A stretch of 64,000 nt of DNA from Planctomycetota bacterium. Lineage in GTDB: Bacteria > Planctomycetota > Planctomycetia > Pirellulales > Pirellulaceae. Numbering within the stretch: position 1 is the stretch's first letter; every line of letters begins with the position of its first letter. Position numbers and translations under genes: made by a program. Location: positions 116,325-180,324 of the forward strand of contig JACNKX010000106.1 of NCBI GenBank assembly GCA_014381825.1, read 5' to 3'. This document shows, piece by piece, positions 28,102 to 36,391 of this stretch. Below the pieces are notes generated by a model. The model did no database searches, was not told the DNA's origin, and saw nothing but the letters and a program-made list of their open reading frames with translations.

Positions 28102-28536
28102 TCACTTAGCCGGAGCCATCGTACAAGCGAATTCAAATCGCACCGCTACCTTTTCGTTGCACGTGACCTTGGCTTGGAGGAAAAACGCGTCGGACATCCG
28201 CTCTTTCAACGTCACAGCCATCTGAATCGTGTCGCCGGGACGCACCATTTTCTTGAACTTCACATCGTTCAGTCGTGTTGCGACAGGAACGCCGCTGCCT
28301 TCTTCAACAAACCGTGACAGCAATATTGCACCCGCCTGCATCGCCGACTCGCACAAGATCACACCGGGCACGATCGGTTGATCAGGATAATGTCCCTGAA
28401 AAAAGAACTCGTCGGCTTGAAACGTCTTGCGACACACGATCGTGTCTTCGCTCTTCTCGACGACTTCATCGACCAGCAGCATTGGCGGACGATGGGGAAT
28501 CGCGTTCGTAATATCATCGCTCATAGATCGGTCCAT
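28102..28536 (-). CDS. fabZ: 3-hydroxyacyl-ACP dehydratase, FabZ-like
   Basis: A hot-dog-fold dehydratase of about 144 residues that would remove water from 3-hydroxyacyl-ACP. It has the family opening IPHRPPMLLVDEV, the catalytic His in GHYPDQPIVPGVI and the catalytic Glu in CESAMQAGAI, then LNDVKFKKMVRPGD. The frame extends to a TTG at 28578; ATG 28536 follows GCTGGGAAC, and ATG 28524 (MSDDITN) is also possible. It lies between the first CrtI-like gene and the small membrane protein. Confidence 0.87.
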   Translation of the reverse strand: MDRSMSDDITNAIPHRPPMLLVDEVVEKSEDTIVCRKTFQADEFFFQGHYPDQPIVPGVILCESAMQAGAILLSRFVEEGSGVPVATRLNDVKFKKMVRPGDTIQMAVTLKERMSDAFFLQAKVTCNEKVAVRFEFACTMAPAK

Positions 28537-28581
28537 GTTCCCAGCCGCGGTGCCGCGAACGAGCGGCTCCCCGTACAAGCA

Positions 28582-30027
28582 CTAGTTAACCGGCTGAGTC
28601 GCTGCGCCAACTTGTTTCATCAGCAACGCATCGACATCATTGGCAACAATGACGCCATAGTTAATGGCACCCAACCAGCCGGACATGATAATGCCGACGC
28701 TCCCCGCGTGGTACAACCCCTTGACTTGATCGGGCAACGCGCGGCTGACCGCCAGACCTTCGAATTTCGTGCCGAAGCTCGCTCCGGCTACGTGTTGCGT
28801 GTAATGCTGGAACGTCCGCGGCGTCGAAGCCTCGACGTGCGCTAGACGCTCGCGAATGTTCGGCACATAGCGGTCAAGATGATCGAGCGTCGTCTTGATC
28901 AGGTCCTGCTTGCTCGCCTCGTATTGTTCGTCTGATAACGGTGCCCAGTCTTTGTAATGGGCATTCGTACTTGAGACAATCAAGGTTCGTGGGCGGCCTT
29001 CAGGGCGAGTCCGCGGGTAGTAGATGGAATAGGTTCGGCTCGTGACATCGCGGCTCAGCAGCAGATCCGTCTTAAACTCTTCGGCGGTCGAGGTAAAAAA
29101 GAGATCACCTAACGATTCGTCAACGGTCTCGCCCGGATTCAAGGCCATGTAGACTTGCGTGCTGGAATTATTTAGCCGGACCGCGCGGGCCTCTTCGACG
29201 AATTGCTTGTCCAGTGTCTCTTCGCCAAGCAGCCGAAAGATCGTCGCATTGAGGTTCGCGTTTGAGATAACGGACTTGGCCTTTATAGTTCGACCGTTGA
29301 CCGTCACACTCTGAACACGGTCATCCTCGACGTTGATCTTTTCAACATCACAACGAATTCGGATATCGACGCCATTCTTCTTCAGTTCCTTCTGCATCAG
29401 CTGGATCAGCAGATCCGTTCCGCCTTCAAACGTATAAACCCCTTTCGACATGAAGTTCGAGAAGACGATGCCGTACGTGATCGCGGGGTCTTCAAGCGTC
29501 GAGCCATTGGCGTAAACGATCGGCTCCATCAGCAGACGATGCACGTCTTCGCGACCGGGAAAGAACTTGTTAAACAGTTCGCCAGTCGTCATCGACTGGT
29601 CGTCATAGAAGTTCATCCCGCGCGCCGTGTCAAAGAACTCCGCCACCTTCTCCGGAGCGATCTTAAACTGACTCGTTAGCAACTTTGTAAAGTCCTCGCG
29701 ATTGTAGGTCGTCGTCAGCGAGAACATCGGATTCTCAAAGCGAATCCCCTTCAACGGTACGATGGAGTCTGCGATCTCCTGAGACCAATACCGCCGACAA
29801 CTCTTGATCATCCCATAGGGAAATCCGTGTAGCGAAACATCAAAGATATGCCCGCCGGGCCGCTTGAACCACGTCGCCATTCCACCAAGCTTATAGTGTT
29901 GCTCGAGCAACAAAACCGAATGCCCCGCCCGCCCTAACACGTTCGCCACCGTCAGCCCAGCCAAACCGCTCCCGATGACGATCACGTCATATTCGTCGCT
30001 GGCACCTTTGAGAAAATCGCGTGGCAT
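28582..30027 (-). CDS. CrtI-like FAD-dependent oxidoreductase (phytoene desaturase superfamily) 1
   Basis: A 481-residue flavoprotein of the phytoene desaturase / retinol saturase superfamily. The N-terminal FAD-binding Rossmann motif is [20 protein letters not shown] followed by [15 protein letters not shown] mid-protein segment [19 protein letters not shown] precedes the substrate domain, and the C-terminal FAD loop reads [22 protein letters not shown]. Such enzymes desaturate, saturate or isomerise long hydrophobic chains. It is paired with a second superfamily member upstream and stands among ACP and fatty-acid genes, so an acyl-chain substrate is more likely than a carotenoid; no phytoene synthase is nearby. 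That assignment is inferred from context. Confidence 0.87.
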   Translation of the reverse strand: MPRDFLKGASDEYDVIVIGSGLAGLTVANVLGRAGHSVLLLEQHYKLGGMATWFKRPGGHIFDVSLHGFPYGMIKSCRRYWSQEIADSIVPLKGIRFENPMFSLTTTYNREDFTKLLTSQFKIAPEKVAEFFDTARGMNFYDDQSMTTGELFNKFFPGREDVHRLLMEPIVYANGSTLEDPAITYGIVFSNFMSKGVYTFEGGTDLLIQLMQKELKKNGVDIRIRCDVEKINVEDDRVQSVTVNGRTIKAKSVISNANLNATIFRLLGEETLDKQFVEEARAVRLNNSSTQVYMALNPGETVDESLGDLFFTSTAEEFKTDLLLSRDVTSRTYSIYYPRTRPEGRPRTLIVSSTNAHYKDWAPLSDEQYEASKQDLIKTTLDHLDRYVPNIRERLAHVEASTPRTFQHYTQHVAGASFGTKFEGLAVSRALPDQVKGLYHAGSVGIIMSGWLGAINYGVIVANDVDALLMKQVGAATQPVN

Positions 30028-30139
30028 GTTACTGACTGTCTACCTTTGTAACCAATATCTCTTCGCTGATAGATATGATCTCGGATCACTGCTGGACGTC
30101 AACCTACTCGGAGTCGTCCCATCGAGTCCCAACGATCGT

Positions 30140-31528
30140 TTAGTCCCGCAAGCAGTGCTGATTGGCAATCGATATTCCGCTGACGATCGAGCCGATGATC
30201 CCAACAAAGCCTTGATCCGTACCGCATAAGAACAGGTTAGGAAGATGCGTCGTTCCGTCCAGTCGCTTTTCGGGGGCTCCGTAGACGGCACCGTTGTCGT
30301 GCCATGTGAAGCGTCGAATTGTGTTGGGCGTGAACATGTCGGTGTCGACGACATGGCCACGGAAGTCGGGGATGAATCGCACGGCTGAGGCGATCGTTCG
30401 GTCGTACCAACGTAGCTTCTCGAGCTTGTATTCGTCCTCGGGCAACACCGACCAACGGTCGCTGTCGGCGATCGTCGTGATGCGAATTACACCGTCGGGC
30501 AAGTCGCCATCCGATTCGTCATACAAATAATTGTTTGGCGAACAGATGACACCGGTTCGCATGTCGCACAGGCTGTCGCTCGGTTTCTCCCAATGGAACG
30601 AATCTGAATCGTTGTAGAAGACAATCGTGCGGTCAAAGCCGATTTGCTTCGGTGGTTTGTCGAGGATCGAGATCGACTCGGTGAAGGACATCTGCCCTGC
30701 TTGTTGTGGGTCCGCCTCGGTGATGTCTTCGCACAGACGAATTGTCTCGACCAGTCCTGCCGACGAGAGGATTTTGCGTCCTTCCAACTCTTCGCCGCTG
30801 TCCAGAACAACGCCAACCGCCTTCCCGTCTTCGACCTTGATACGCTCGACGCCGCTTCGTAGTTTCAACTCGCCGCCCAGCGACCGAAAACGACGCACGA
30901 GGTTCTTTAAGATTAACCGCACGCCGTTAAATGGTCGCGCAAAGCCTTCCATGAAGATGCTGCGAAACATGATGCAGAATTGGCCAAAGTCCATATCGTG
31001 TTCACGAGCATTGCCGTACCACATCAGCGGACAGAGCAACATCTCAACCAACAGCGGATCGCTGATCGTCTCGGACAATACTTCGCGTGTTGAACCGCCG
31101 AAGTTGTCTTCGTCGAGATCGTCGTAGTCGATGATTTTTGTGAGCAGCTGTTGAAACGCATCCTTCTGCGCCGGAAACTTCGATGCGATCTCGGCTTCAA
31201 GCAACTCCAAACCGTTACCGAAATGAAGCTGCACATCCGGGAACGCGATCGTCGAACCAACTTGTGGCGCAAGCGCAAAGTCTTCCCATTTGAATCGCAG
31301 TTGCCGCAAGAGACGCGCGAGCGGACCTTTCTTCGCTCCCTTGGGCGTGAAGTTCGTGACGGCGTGCAAGCCAACGTCATAGTCACGACCGCCCAACCGG
31401 TAAAAGGAGTTGAGACCACCGATCGTGTAGTGCCGTTCGAGAATACAGACTCGCTGATCGAAGTGCGCCAGCCGAATTCCAGCAGCCAGCCCCGACATGC
31501 CCGCCCCGATGATGATTGTGTCGTACAT
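30140..31528 (-). CDS. CrtI-like FAD-dependent oxidoreductase 2
   Basis: A 462-residue paralogue of the gene at 28582, with the FAD motif TIIIGAGMSGLAAGIRLAHF followed by CILERHYTIGGLNSFYR, the mid-protein segment VRLILKNLVRRFRSLGGELKLR, and the C-terminal FAD loop LFLCGTDQGFVGIIGSIVSG. Its motifs fit the retinol 13,14-reductase/phytoene desaturase group. It and the gene at 28582 are too different to be a recent duplication, so they probably catalyse successive or opposite steps. The start ATG at 31528 lies next to the hairpin that separates it from the ACP gene. Confidence 0.87.
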   Translation of the reverse strand: MYDTIIIGAGMSGLAAGIRLAHFDQRVCILERHYTIGGLNSFYRLGGRDYDVGLHAVTNFTPKGAKKGPLARLLRQLRFKWEDFALAPQVGSTIAFPDVQLHFGNGLELLEAEIASKFPAQKDAFQQLLTKIIDYDDLDEDNFGGSTREVLSETISDPLLVEMLLCPLMWYGNAREHDMDFGQFCIMFRSIFMEGFARPFNGVRLILKNLVRRFRSLGGELKLRSGVERIKVEDGKAVGVVLDSGEELEGRKILSSAGLVETIRLCEDITEADPQQAGQMSFTESISILDKPPKQIGFDRTIVFYNDSDSFHWEKPSDSLCDMRTGVICSPNNYLYDESDGDLPDGVIRITTIADSDRWSVLPEDEYKLEKLRWYDRTIASAVRFIPDFRGHVVDTDMFTPNTIRRFTWHDNGAVYGAPEKRLDGTTHLPNLFLCGTDQGFVGIIGSIVSGISIANQHCLRD

Positions 31529-31546
31529 ATCGAGTTTTCAGCACTC

Positions 31547-31595
31547 AGTTTTCAGTGTTCAGTTGCTGAAAGCTAAACACTTCACACTGAAAACT
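31547..31595. repeat. 12-base perfect inverted repeat between ACP and CrtI-like genes
   Basis: AGTTTTCAGTGT (31547-31558) and ACACTGAAAACT (31584-31595) are exact reverse complements around a 25-base loop containing further related TTCAG/CTGAA units. The structure would form in the operon mRNA between the ACP stop and the next start, where it might stabilise the ACP transcript or attenuate the downstream genes. A similar TTTTCAG unit just upstream suggests a dispersed repeat. Confidence 0.6.
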
Positions 31596-31597
31596 TG

Positions 31598-31858
31598 TCA
31601 GGCCTTCTGCAGATCCTTCATGAGCGGTGTGAGATAGGTCACCGTACTGTGCATGCTGGCGAGCTCGCCGTAGTCTTCTTCGGGAACTTGGACGCGGTGA
31701 CGCTTGCGAAGCTCCATGACAATGTCAAGGAAGTCCATGCTGTCGAGTTCAAGTTGCTCACGAAAGGCGACTTCGTCCTTCAGCTCGCCCAGATCTTCGT
31801 CGGGAGCGATGTCTTCGAGGATATCGAGTATCTCGTCGCGAATATCGGCAGGTGTCAT
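31598..31858 (-). CDS. Acyl carrier protein
   Basis: An 86-residue acidic acyl carrier protein. The phosphopantetheine attachment site is Ser40 in ELDSMDFLDIVMEL, and the N-terminus (ADIRDEILDILEDIAPDEDLGEL) matches helix I. It lies 73 bases after the KAS II-like synthase and before the two CrtI-like oxidoreductases, so it is probably the dedicated carrier of this pathway rather than the housekeeping AcpP. The MDF following the Ser, in place of the common DSLDTVE pattern, supports specialisation. Confidence 0.92.
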   Translation of the reverse strand: MTPADIRDEILDILEDIAPDEDLGELKDEVAFREQLELDSMDFLDIVMELRKRHRVQVPEEDYGELASMHSTVTYLTPLMKDLQKA

Positions 31859-31931
31859 GGTAGGCAGTTCTCCTGATGCCGGGCCAACAAGTGGATTGCG
31901 TCGGTGCTTCCCGGTTTGTCGTTGATTGCTT

Positions 31932-33188
31932 TCAAATCCGTTCGATGATGACCACTGAGTTAATTCCCAGCATCCCGAATGAATTGTTCAATACGTACTT
32001 TGGCTTCCCCATCTCTCGAGGCTCGTTCAGCACCAGCCCTGGCAGGTCGCACTCGGGGTCTAAGTCGTCAACATTGATCGTCGGGTGGCAAACGTCGTCC
32101 GCAAAGGCAGCGATGTTGCCGGCAAGCTCCAAGGCTCCCGCTGCGCCCATCGCATGTCCGATGAAGCTCTTTGCATTGTTAACACAGGTATTTTCACATT
32201 CGCCGAAGACACTTCGCAGTGCGGCGCACTCCTGGATATCGCCCAACCCCGTGCCCGTGGCGTGAGTGCTGACGATATCCATCTGTTCAGGAGCCAGACC
32301 AGCGCGACCTAGCGCCAAGCGTACGCACTCGGCTTGTCGCTCAGGATTCGGGAGTACAAAGTCGGTCGCATCGGTATTGATCGCATAGCCAACGAGTTCA
32401 CCGTAGATGTTTGCTCCACGCCGCTTGGCATCGTCAAAGCGTTCGAGTACGTAAAGGCACCCGCCTTCCGCGACAACAATCCCGTTTCGTTCTTTATCGA
32501 ACGGGCGTGAGGCTCGAGTCGGATCTTCATGCGACGCCAAGGCGCCCTGGCTCTTGAAGCTCGCGAAGATGCCAAACGTGTGAATGCTCTCGGAGACGCC
32601 TCCAGCCAAAGCCACATCACACTCGTCAAGTCGCAACATCTGAGCACCCTGGATCAAGCCGGCATTACCCGCGGCACAAGCGGCCCCGATCGTGTAATGC
32701 GGTCCAGTGATCCCCATGTTCAGAGCAACTTCGCCAGCAGGATTGTTCGCGACCGTGCGAGGATTGTGATGGTGGGACCAAAATTGTGTGTCGTAGTCAA
32801 AGCCCTTCAGCTCGTAGATCTCGTTCTCGGTCTCGACATTGCCATGTTCCGTGACGCCAACGTAGATTCCGACTCGCGATCTATCAACGTTCTCCCAATC
32901 GAGGCCGGAATGTTTCACGGCTTCGTTCGCTGAATAGACGCCGACGCTCCCGGCGCGGGTCCCTCGCCTGACATCCTTCTTCGTCTGATATCGCTTGGCG
33001 TCAAAATCACAGACTCCGGCCAACGTCTCGCCGACGTAGCGGATTTCGTAGCTACTGACGCCACTGCGTCCGTTCAACAGGCTGTCACGGAACTCCTTCC
33101 AATCATTGCCGTTAGGCGCAGTCAAGCCGACGCCAGTGATGACGATCCTTTGACTGTCGGGCAGGTTTTGGCGAGGAGTCGCGATCAT
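31932..33188 (-). CDS. 3-oxoacyl-ACP synthase, KAS II/FabF-like
   Basis: A 418-residue condensing enzyme of the KAS I/II group, which joins malonyl-ACP to an acyl chain. It starts RIVITGVGLTAPNGNDW and keeps the triad: Cys171 in GAACAAGNAG, His309 in STHATGTGLGD and the His near 343 in KSFIGHAMGAAG, with Lys about 338. The active-site cysteine context (AACAAG) differs from the usual TACASG, as often seen in synthases devoted to secondary or special lipids. The gene is followed by the ACP and preceded, 102 bases upstream, by an OleD-like reductase. Probably the chain-building enzyme of a dedicated lipid pathway. Confidence 0.9.
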   Translation of the reverse strand: MIATPRQNLPDSQRIVITGVGLTAPNGNDWKEFRDSLLNGRSGVSSYEIRYVGETLAGVCDFDAKRYQTKKDVRRGTRAGSVGVYSANEAVKHSGLDWENVDRSRVGIYVGVTEHGNVETENEIYELKGFDYDTQFWSHHHNPRTVANNPAGEVALNMGITGPHYTIGAACAAGNAGLIQGAQMLRLDECDVALAGGVSESIHTFGIFASFKSQGALASHEDPTRASRPFDKERNGIVVAEGGCLYVLERFDDAKRRGANIYGELVGYAINTDATDFVLPNPERQAECVRLALGRAGLAPEQMDIVSTHATGTGLGDIQECAALRSVFGECENTCVNNAKSFIGHAMGAAGALELAGNIAAFADDVCHPTINVDDLDPECDLPGLVLNEPREMGKPKYVLNNSFGMLGINSVVIIERI

Positions 33189-33290
33189 CGGGCTTCCGAG
33201 TGCAAGGTAGAACCCATGAAACTACCCATTTACACAGCGATTGGCAAGCCGCCAAATCGGCCGCTGGAACACGGAAAAGCCGAACGATTC

Positions 33291-34274
33291 CTATAAACTG
33301 GCTGCCAAGCGTCGCATTCCCTCAGCGGTAGAAATCGCTGGCGAATAGCCGAAATCTTCACGAGCTCGCGTAATGTCAAAGTAGTGTGATGTCGCGAGCT
33401 GCGCGGCCAAGAAACGAGTCATTCGCGGCTCGCTTTGCTTCCCAAAAAGTCGGTGGACGGCTTCCATCACGGCACCGATGCGCCAGGCCGAATTGAGCGA
33501 TATCGACTTATCAATCGGTTCGATTCCGGCGAGGCAAAGAATCTCGTTGATCCAATCCCAGCAGTTCACCGCCTCGCCCTGGCTAATGAAATACGCGCGT
33601 CCGCAGACCGGGGCACCTGGCTCCAAAGCATCAGCTGCCTGAAGGTGGGCGACCGCGGCGTTTTCGACGTACACCATGTCGACGAGATTCGTTCCGTCAC
33701 CGATACGACGCAGCTTGCCACTGCGTGCGCGATTAAGCAGTCGTGGGATTAAATGCTGATCGCGAGGTCCCCAAATCAAGTGGGGGCGAAGTGAGCACGT
33801 TAAGAGCCCGTCGCGACCGTTCGCCTCCAAGACATGCTGCTCGCCGAGGGCCTTGGTGTGCGGGTAATGACAAAGCCACGTTGTGGGATACGGAGCCGAC
33901 TCGTCGATACCATTCTGGTCACTCCCATCAAAGGTCACACTGGGGCTGCTGGTATAGACCAGCCGAGGGACGGAGTGCTTCAGACAGCCAGCAACAACGT
34001 TGTGCGTGCCTAGCGTGTTAATCCCGTGGAAGTACTCCCACGGGCCCCAAATTCCTGCGACACCAGCGGAATGAAAGACGGCGTCGATGCCTTCACACGC
34101 GTCGGCCACTGCCTCCGAATCGCGCACGTCGCCGACGACGGATTCAATCCCAAGCTCGTCCAATCGCGGATAAGATCCCCGCGAGAAAGCCCGCACACGG
34201 TCACCGCGCGCAACGAGTTGTTCCGCAATGTACTGTCCGAGGAACCCGCCTGCTCCTGTCACCAAAGCGAACAA
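33291..34274 (-). CDS. NAD-dependent epimerase/3-beta-HSD family reductase, OleD-like
   Basis: A 327-residue extended short-chain dehydrogenase with the nucleotide motif [13 protein letters not shown] and the catalytic Tyr137-x3-Lys141 ([11 protein letters not shown]). The region [11 protein letters not shown] followed by [10 protein letters not shown] closely resembles 2-alkyl-3-ketoalkanoate reductase OleD, which acts in long-chain olefin formation. No OleA, OleB or OleC is in the window. The start is TTG 34274, preceded at 7 bases by GGAGA; no ATG is available. It lies just upstream of the KAS II-like gene and may act in the same lipid pathway by reducing a ketoacyl product. Confidence 0.82.
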   Translation of the reverse strand: MFALVTGAGGFLGQYIAEQLVARGDRVRAFSRGSYPRLDELGIESVVGDVRDSEAVADACEGIDAVFHSAGVAGIWGPWEYFHGINTLGTHNVVAGCLKHSVPRLVYTSSPSVTFDGSDQNGIDESAPYPTTWLCHYPHTKALGEQHVLEANGRDGLLTCSLRPHLIWGPRDQHLIPRLLNRARSGKLRRIGDGTNLVDMVYVENAAVAHLQAADALEPGAPVCGRAYFISQGEAVNCWDWINEILCLAGIEPIDKSISLNSAWRIGAVMEAVHRLFGKQSEPRMTRFLAAQLATSHYFDITRAREDFGYSPAISTAEGMRRLAASL

Positions 34275-34306
34275 TACGCGATCTCCGAGCGCGAATGAGC
34301 GACGCG

Positions 34307-35347
34307 TTACGAAATGAGCGCGTCGCCGCCTCCGTCGGCTCCACCGCCGACCGTAATCTCGCCAGTCTCTTCAAGTCGTCTGACAATGTCAACGATCTGG
34401 GATTGAATGCTTTCAACTTCCGAAAGTCGGACGGGGCCAAGATACTCAATTTCTTCCGTCAACATGGCTGCCGCCCGCTGTGACATGTTGCCGAGGATCT
34501 TCTCTCGAAGTTCTGGGCTAACGCCCTTCAAGGCCATCGCCCATTGGGCCGTCTCGACGTTCTTCAGAATGGCTTGAATGTCTTTGTCACTGAGCTTGTT
34601 AATATCTTCAAACACAAACATTAAACGCCGAATCTCTTCGACCAAGTCTGGATCATCCTGCGACAAGTTCTCAAGCAGCGACTTCTCTGTCTGCCGGTCG
34701 CAGACGTTTAGAATCTCGGCAACGCTCGGAATGCCTCCCGCCGCCGCAAACGACTGGCTGACAACTGCGGCCATTCGTTTCTCAAGCCCCGACTCAACTT
34801 GTTCGATGATCTCCGGGCTCGTTTGTCCCATATTGGCGATTCGCGAAATGACCGCTAGTTGGCGCTCGGCCGAGAGGCCAGCAATCACTTGCGCGCCGTA
34901 AGCCGGCGCGAGGTGAGACAGAATCAACGCGATTGTTTGCGGGTGTTCGTCGTTAATGAACGTCAGCAAGTTTTGTGGGTCAACGTCCTTCAGGAATCCA
35001 AAGGGCAGCGATTCAAGTGACTGGCGGACACTCGCAACAGCACCGCCCGCGCCATCCCCCAAAGCGAGCTCTAACAAGGCTTGGGCGGCGTCGAGCCCTC
35101 CGATGCTACCGCCCAGAGCGTGAGGGTTGGCGTCGGCAAACGCTAAAATGGCTTCTTCTTGATCCTGGCTCGTGAATCGACCAAGCTTCGCGATCTCGAT
35201 CGAAATTGATTCGACTTCTTTCGCTTCCAGATTGCCCATGATGTCCGCCGCTTCGTCCGACGGCAGACTCATCATCACAATGGCAGCTTTGCGAATGTTG
35301 GAGGCCATGACTGTCGATGCCGAAGGTGCGTTACCGTAGGCGCGCAT
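34307..35347 (-). CDS. fliG: Flagellar motor switch protein FliG
   Basis: A 346-residue FliG, the C-ring protein that couples the stator to rotor switching. Family features are [20 protein letters not shown] at the N-terminus, the [13 protein letters not shown] motif in the middle domain and the charged C-terminal helices ([31 protein letters not shown]). The tail ends in a Gly/Asp-rich extension. An ATG at 35308 (MASNIRK) would give the usual FliG N-terminus, so the first 13 residues are uncertain. No other flagellar gene is in the window; the gene stands alone between a lipid-type reductase and small genes. Motility in the swarmer stage of planctomycetes fits its presence. Confidence 0.93.
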   Translation of the reverse strand: MRAYGNAPSASTVMASNIRKAAIVMMSLPSDEAADIMGNLEAKEVESISIEIAKLGRFTSQDQEEAILAFADANPHALGGSIGGLDAAQALLELALGDGAGGAVASVRQSLESLPFGFLKDVDPQNLLTFINDEHPQTIALILSHLAPAYGAQVIAGLSAERQLAVISRIANMGQTSPEIIEQVESGLEKRMAAVVSQSFAAAGGIPSVAEILNVCDRQTEKSLLENLSQDDPDLVEEIRRLMFVFEDINKLSDKDIQAILKNVETAQWAMALKGVSPELREKILGNMSQRAAAMLTEEIEYLGPVRLSEVESIQSQIVDIVRRLEETGEITVGGGADGGGDALIS

Positions 35348-35506
35348 GAGCCGCCCGTGAACACTCTGTCTTCGGAATCTATCGGCTGAGAAACCGCGCC
35401 ATGTGAATGGAATCTGGGCAATGTAGCGGATTGGGCAGCGGTTGGTGCTAGCTTCAACTCACTAGTCATCTGATAAGGCAACGACAGCGGAGAACGTTCG
35501 ACCCGA

Positions 35507-35677
35507 TTACGAAGCCCTCAACTTCTGCACCTCGGCCTCAAGCGAAGCGATCTCGGTCTCCAGGCGTTCGACCTCACCCGGCTCGTCGTCTTGTTCCTTG
35601 GCACCGGAAAGTTGCTGCCGCAGTTTCTGAAGCTTCTGGTTGCAGACGTCGATTCGCTTTTTGCTCTTCTTATCCAT
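35507..35677 (-). CDS. 56-residue coiled-coil protein
   Basis: A small gene with a strong start signal: AGGAGG (35683-35688) lies 5 bases before ATG 35677. The protein begins MDKKSKKRIDVCNQKLQKLR, continues with QQLSGAKEQDDEPGEVERLE and ends TEIASLEAEVQKLRAS. Leucines at heptad spacing in both halves, separated by an acidic DDEPGE turn, predict a helical hairpin or dimeric coiled coil. The high charge, good ribosome site and codon use support a real gene. Function unknown; it is cytoplasmic, with no signal peptide. Confidence 0.75.
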   Translation of the reverse strand: MDKKSKKRIDVCNQKLQKLRQQLSGAKEQDDEPGEVERLETEIASLEAEVQKLRAS

Positions 35678-35731
35678 GGCTGCCTCCTGACGTTAGCTTG
35701 ATGATGTCCTGCCGGAACACTTTCAGCCTAT

Positions 35732-36274
35732 TTACGGACCGTCGGGCGTGGAAGTCAGTTCATGAACATTTGCCACGCTGGGAACTGCTTGCGGTAACGA
35801 ACTTGTCGATTTCTCCGATCGGTCGGCCAATCGCATCATTCCCGCAAAGCAGACGACGGTAATCGCCAAGACCATATTCACGGTTAGCCAAGTCTTCTCG
35901 CGCTCTCGCAGCTTTTGAGCCAGCCCGCTGCGCCCCGATAATGCCGCCGCCAAGAAGAAGACGACAAAGGCGAGTAAGAACTTGATGCCAAAGATCATGT
36001 GGTATGCACTGCCGGGGAATGCGTCCTTACTGATATCGAAATTCTTCATCAGCAGCACAAATCCGATCAGCCCGCTAACCAATAGCTGACCGCTCGAAAT
36101 CATCACTAAGAATGACCAGCGCTTACGGAGCGACTCGACGAAGTTCGCATCTAGGTCACCGTCGACGTCCGCCTTCGCGGGAACATAAGCACAACGCATA
36201 AAGATCGTGCTTCCGACGAGCATGATCGCTCCAAAGATGTGTATCCACCGAAGTAACAAATCAAGTGCAATCAT
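35732..36274 (-). CDS. CopD-like integral membrane protein
   Basis: A 180-residue membrane protein with four hydrophobic segments: LLLRWIHIFGAIMLVGSTIFMRC, a second around FLVMISSGQLLVSGLIGFVLL, a third around IFGIKFLLAFVVFFLAAALS and a fourth around VNMVLAITVVCFAGMM. The first segment with WIH and the MIFGIKF segment resemble the CopD/DUF2269 group of membrane proteins, which keep histidines in the membrane. The C-terminal tail is polar. The small coiled-coil gene follows 54 bases downstream. Family assignment is tentative. Confidence 0.7.
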   Translation of the reverse strand: MIALDLLLRWIHIFGAIMLVGSTIFMRCAYVPAKADVDGDLDANFVESLRKRWSFLVMISSGQLLVSGLIGFVLLMKNFDISKDAFPGSAYHMIFGIKFLLAFVVFFLAAALSGRSGLAQKLREREKTWLTVNMVLAITVVCFAGMMRLADRSEKSTSSLPQAVPSVANVHELTSTPDGP

Positions 36275-36391
36275 GCTGAGTTCCTGTCGATCGCGGAAGC
36301 GAAGACTTAGTAGTAGTTGGCGGAGAATCCGAAAGAAGCAGCACTCGATCGTAGGTGTCGGCGAGGAACTTGTCTATCCGACGCGGAATCT

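Noticed and set aside
28582..31528. CrtI-like pair as carotenoid biosynthesis genes
   Set aside because: No phytoene synthase, cyclase or geranylgeranyl synthase is nearby; ACP and fatty-acid genes make an acyl substrate more likely.
26912..33188. Calling the lipid operon a ladderane cluster
   Set aside because: The radical-SAM genes associated with the proposed ladderane clusters are absent here, so only a resemblance is claimed.
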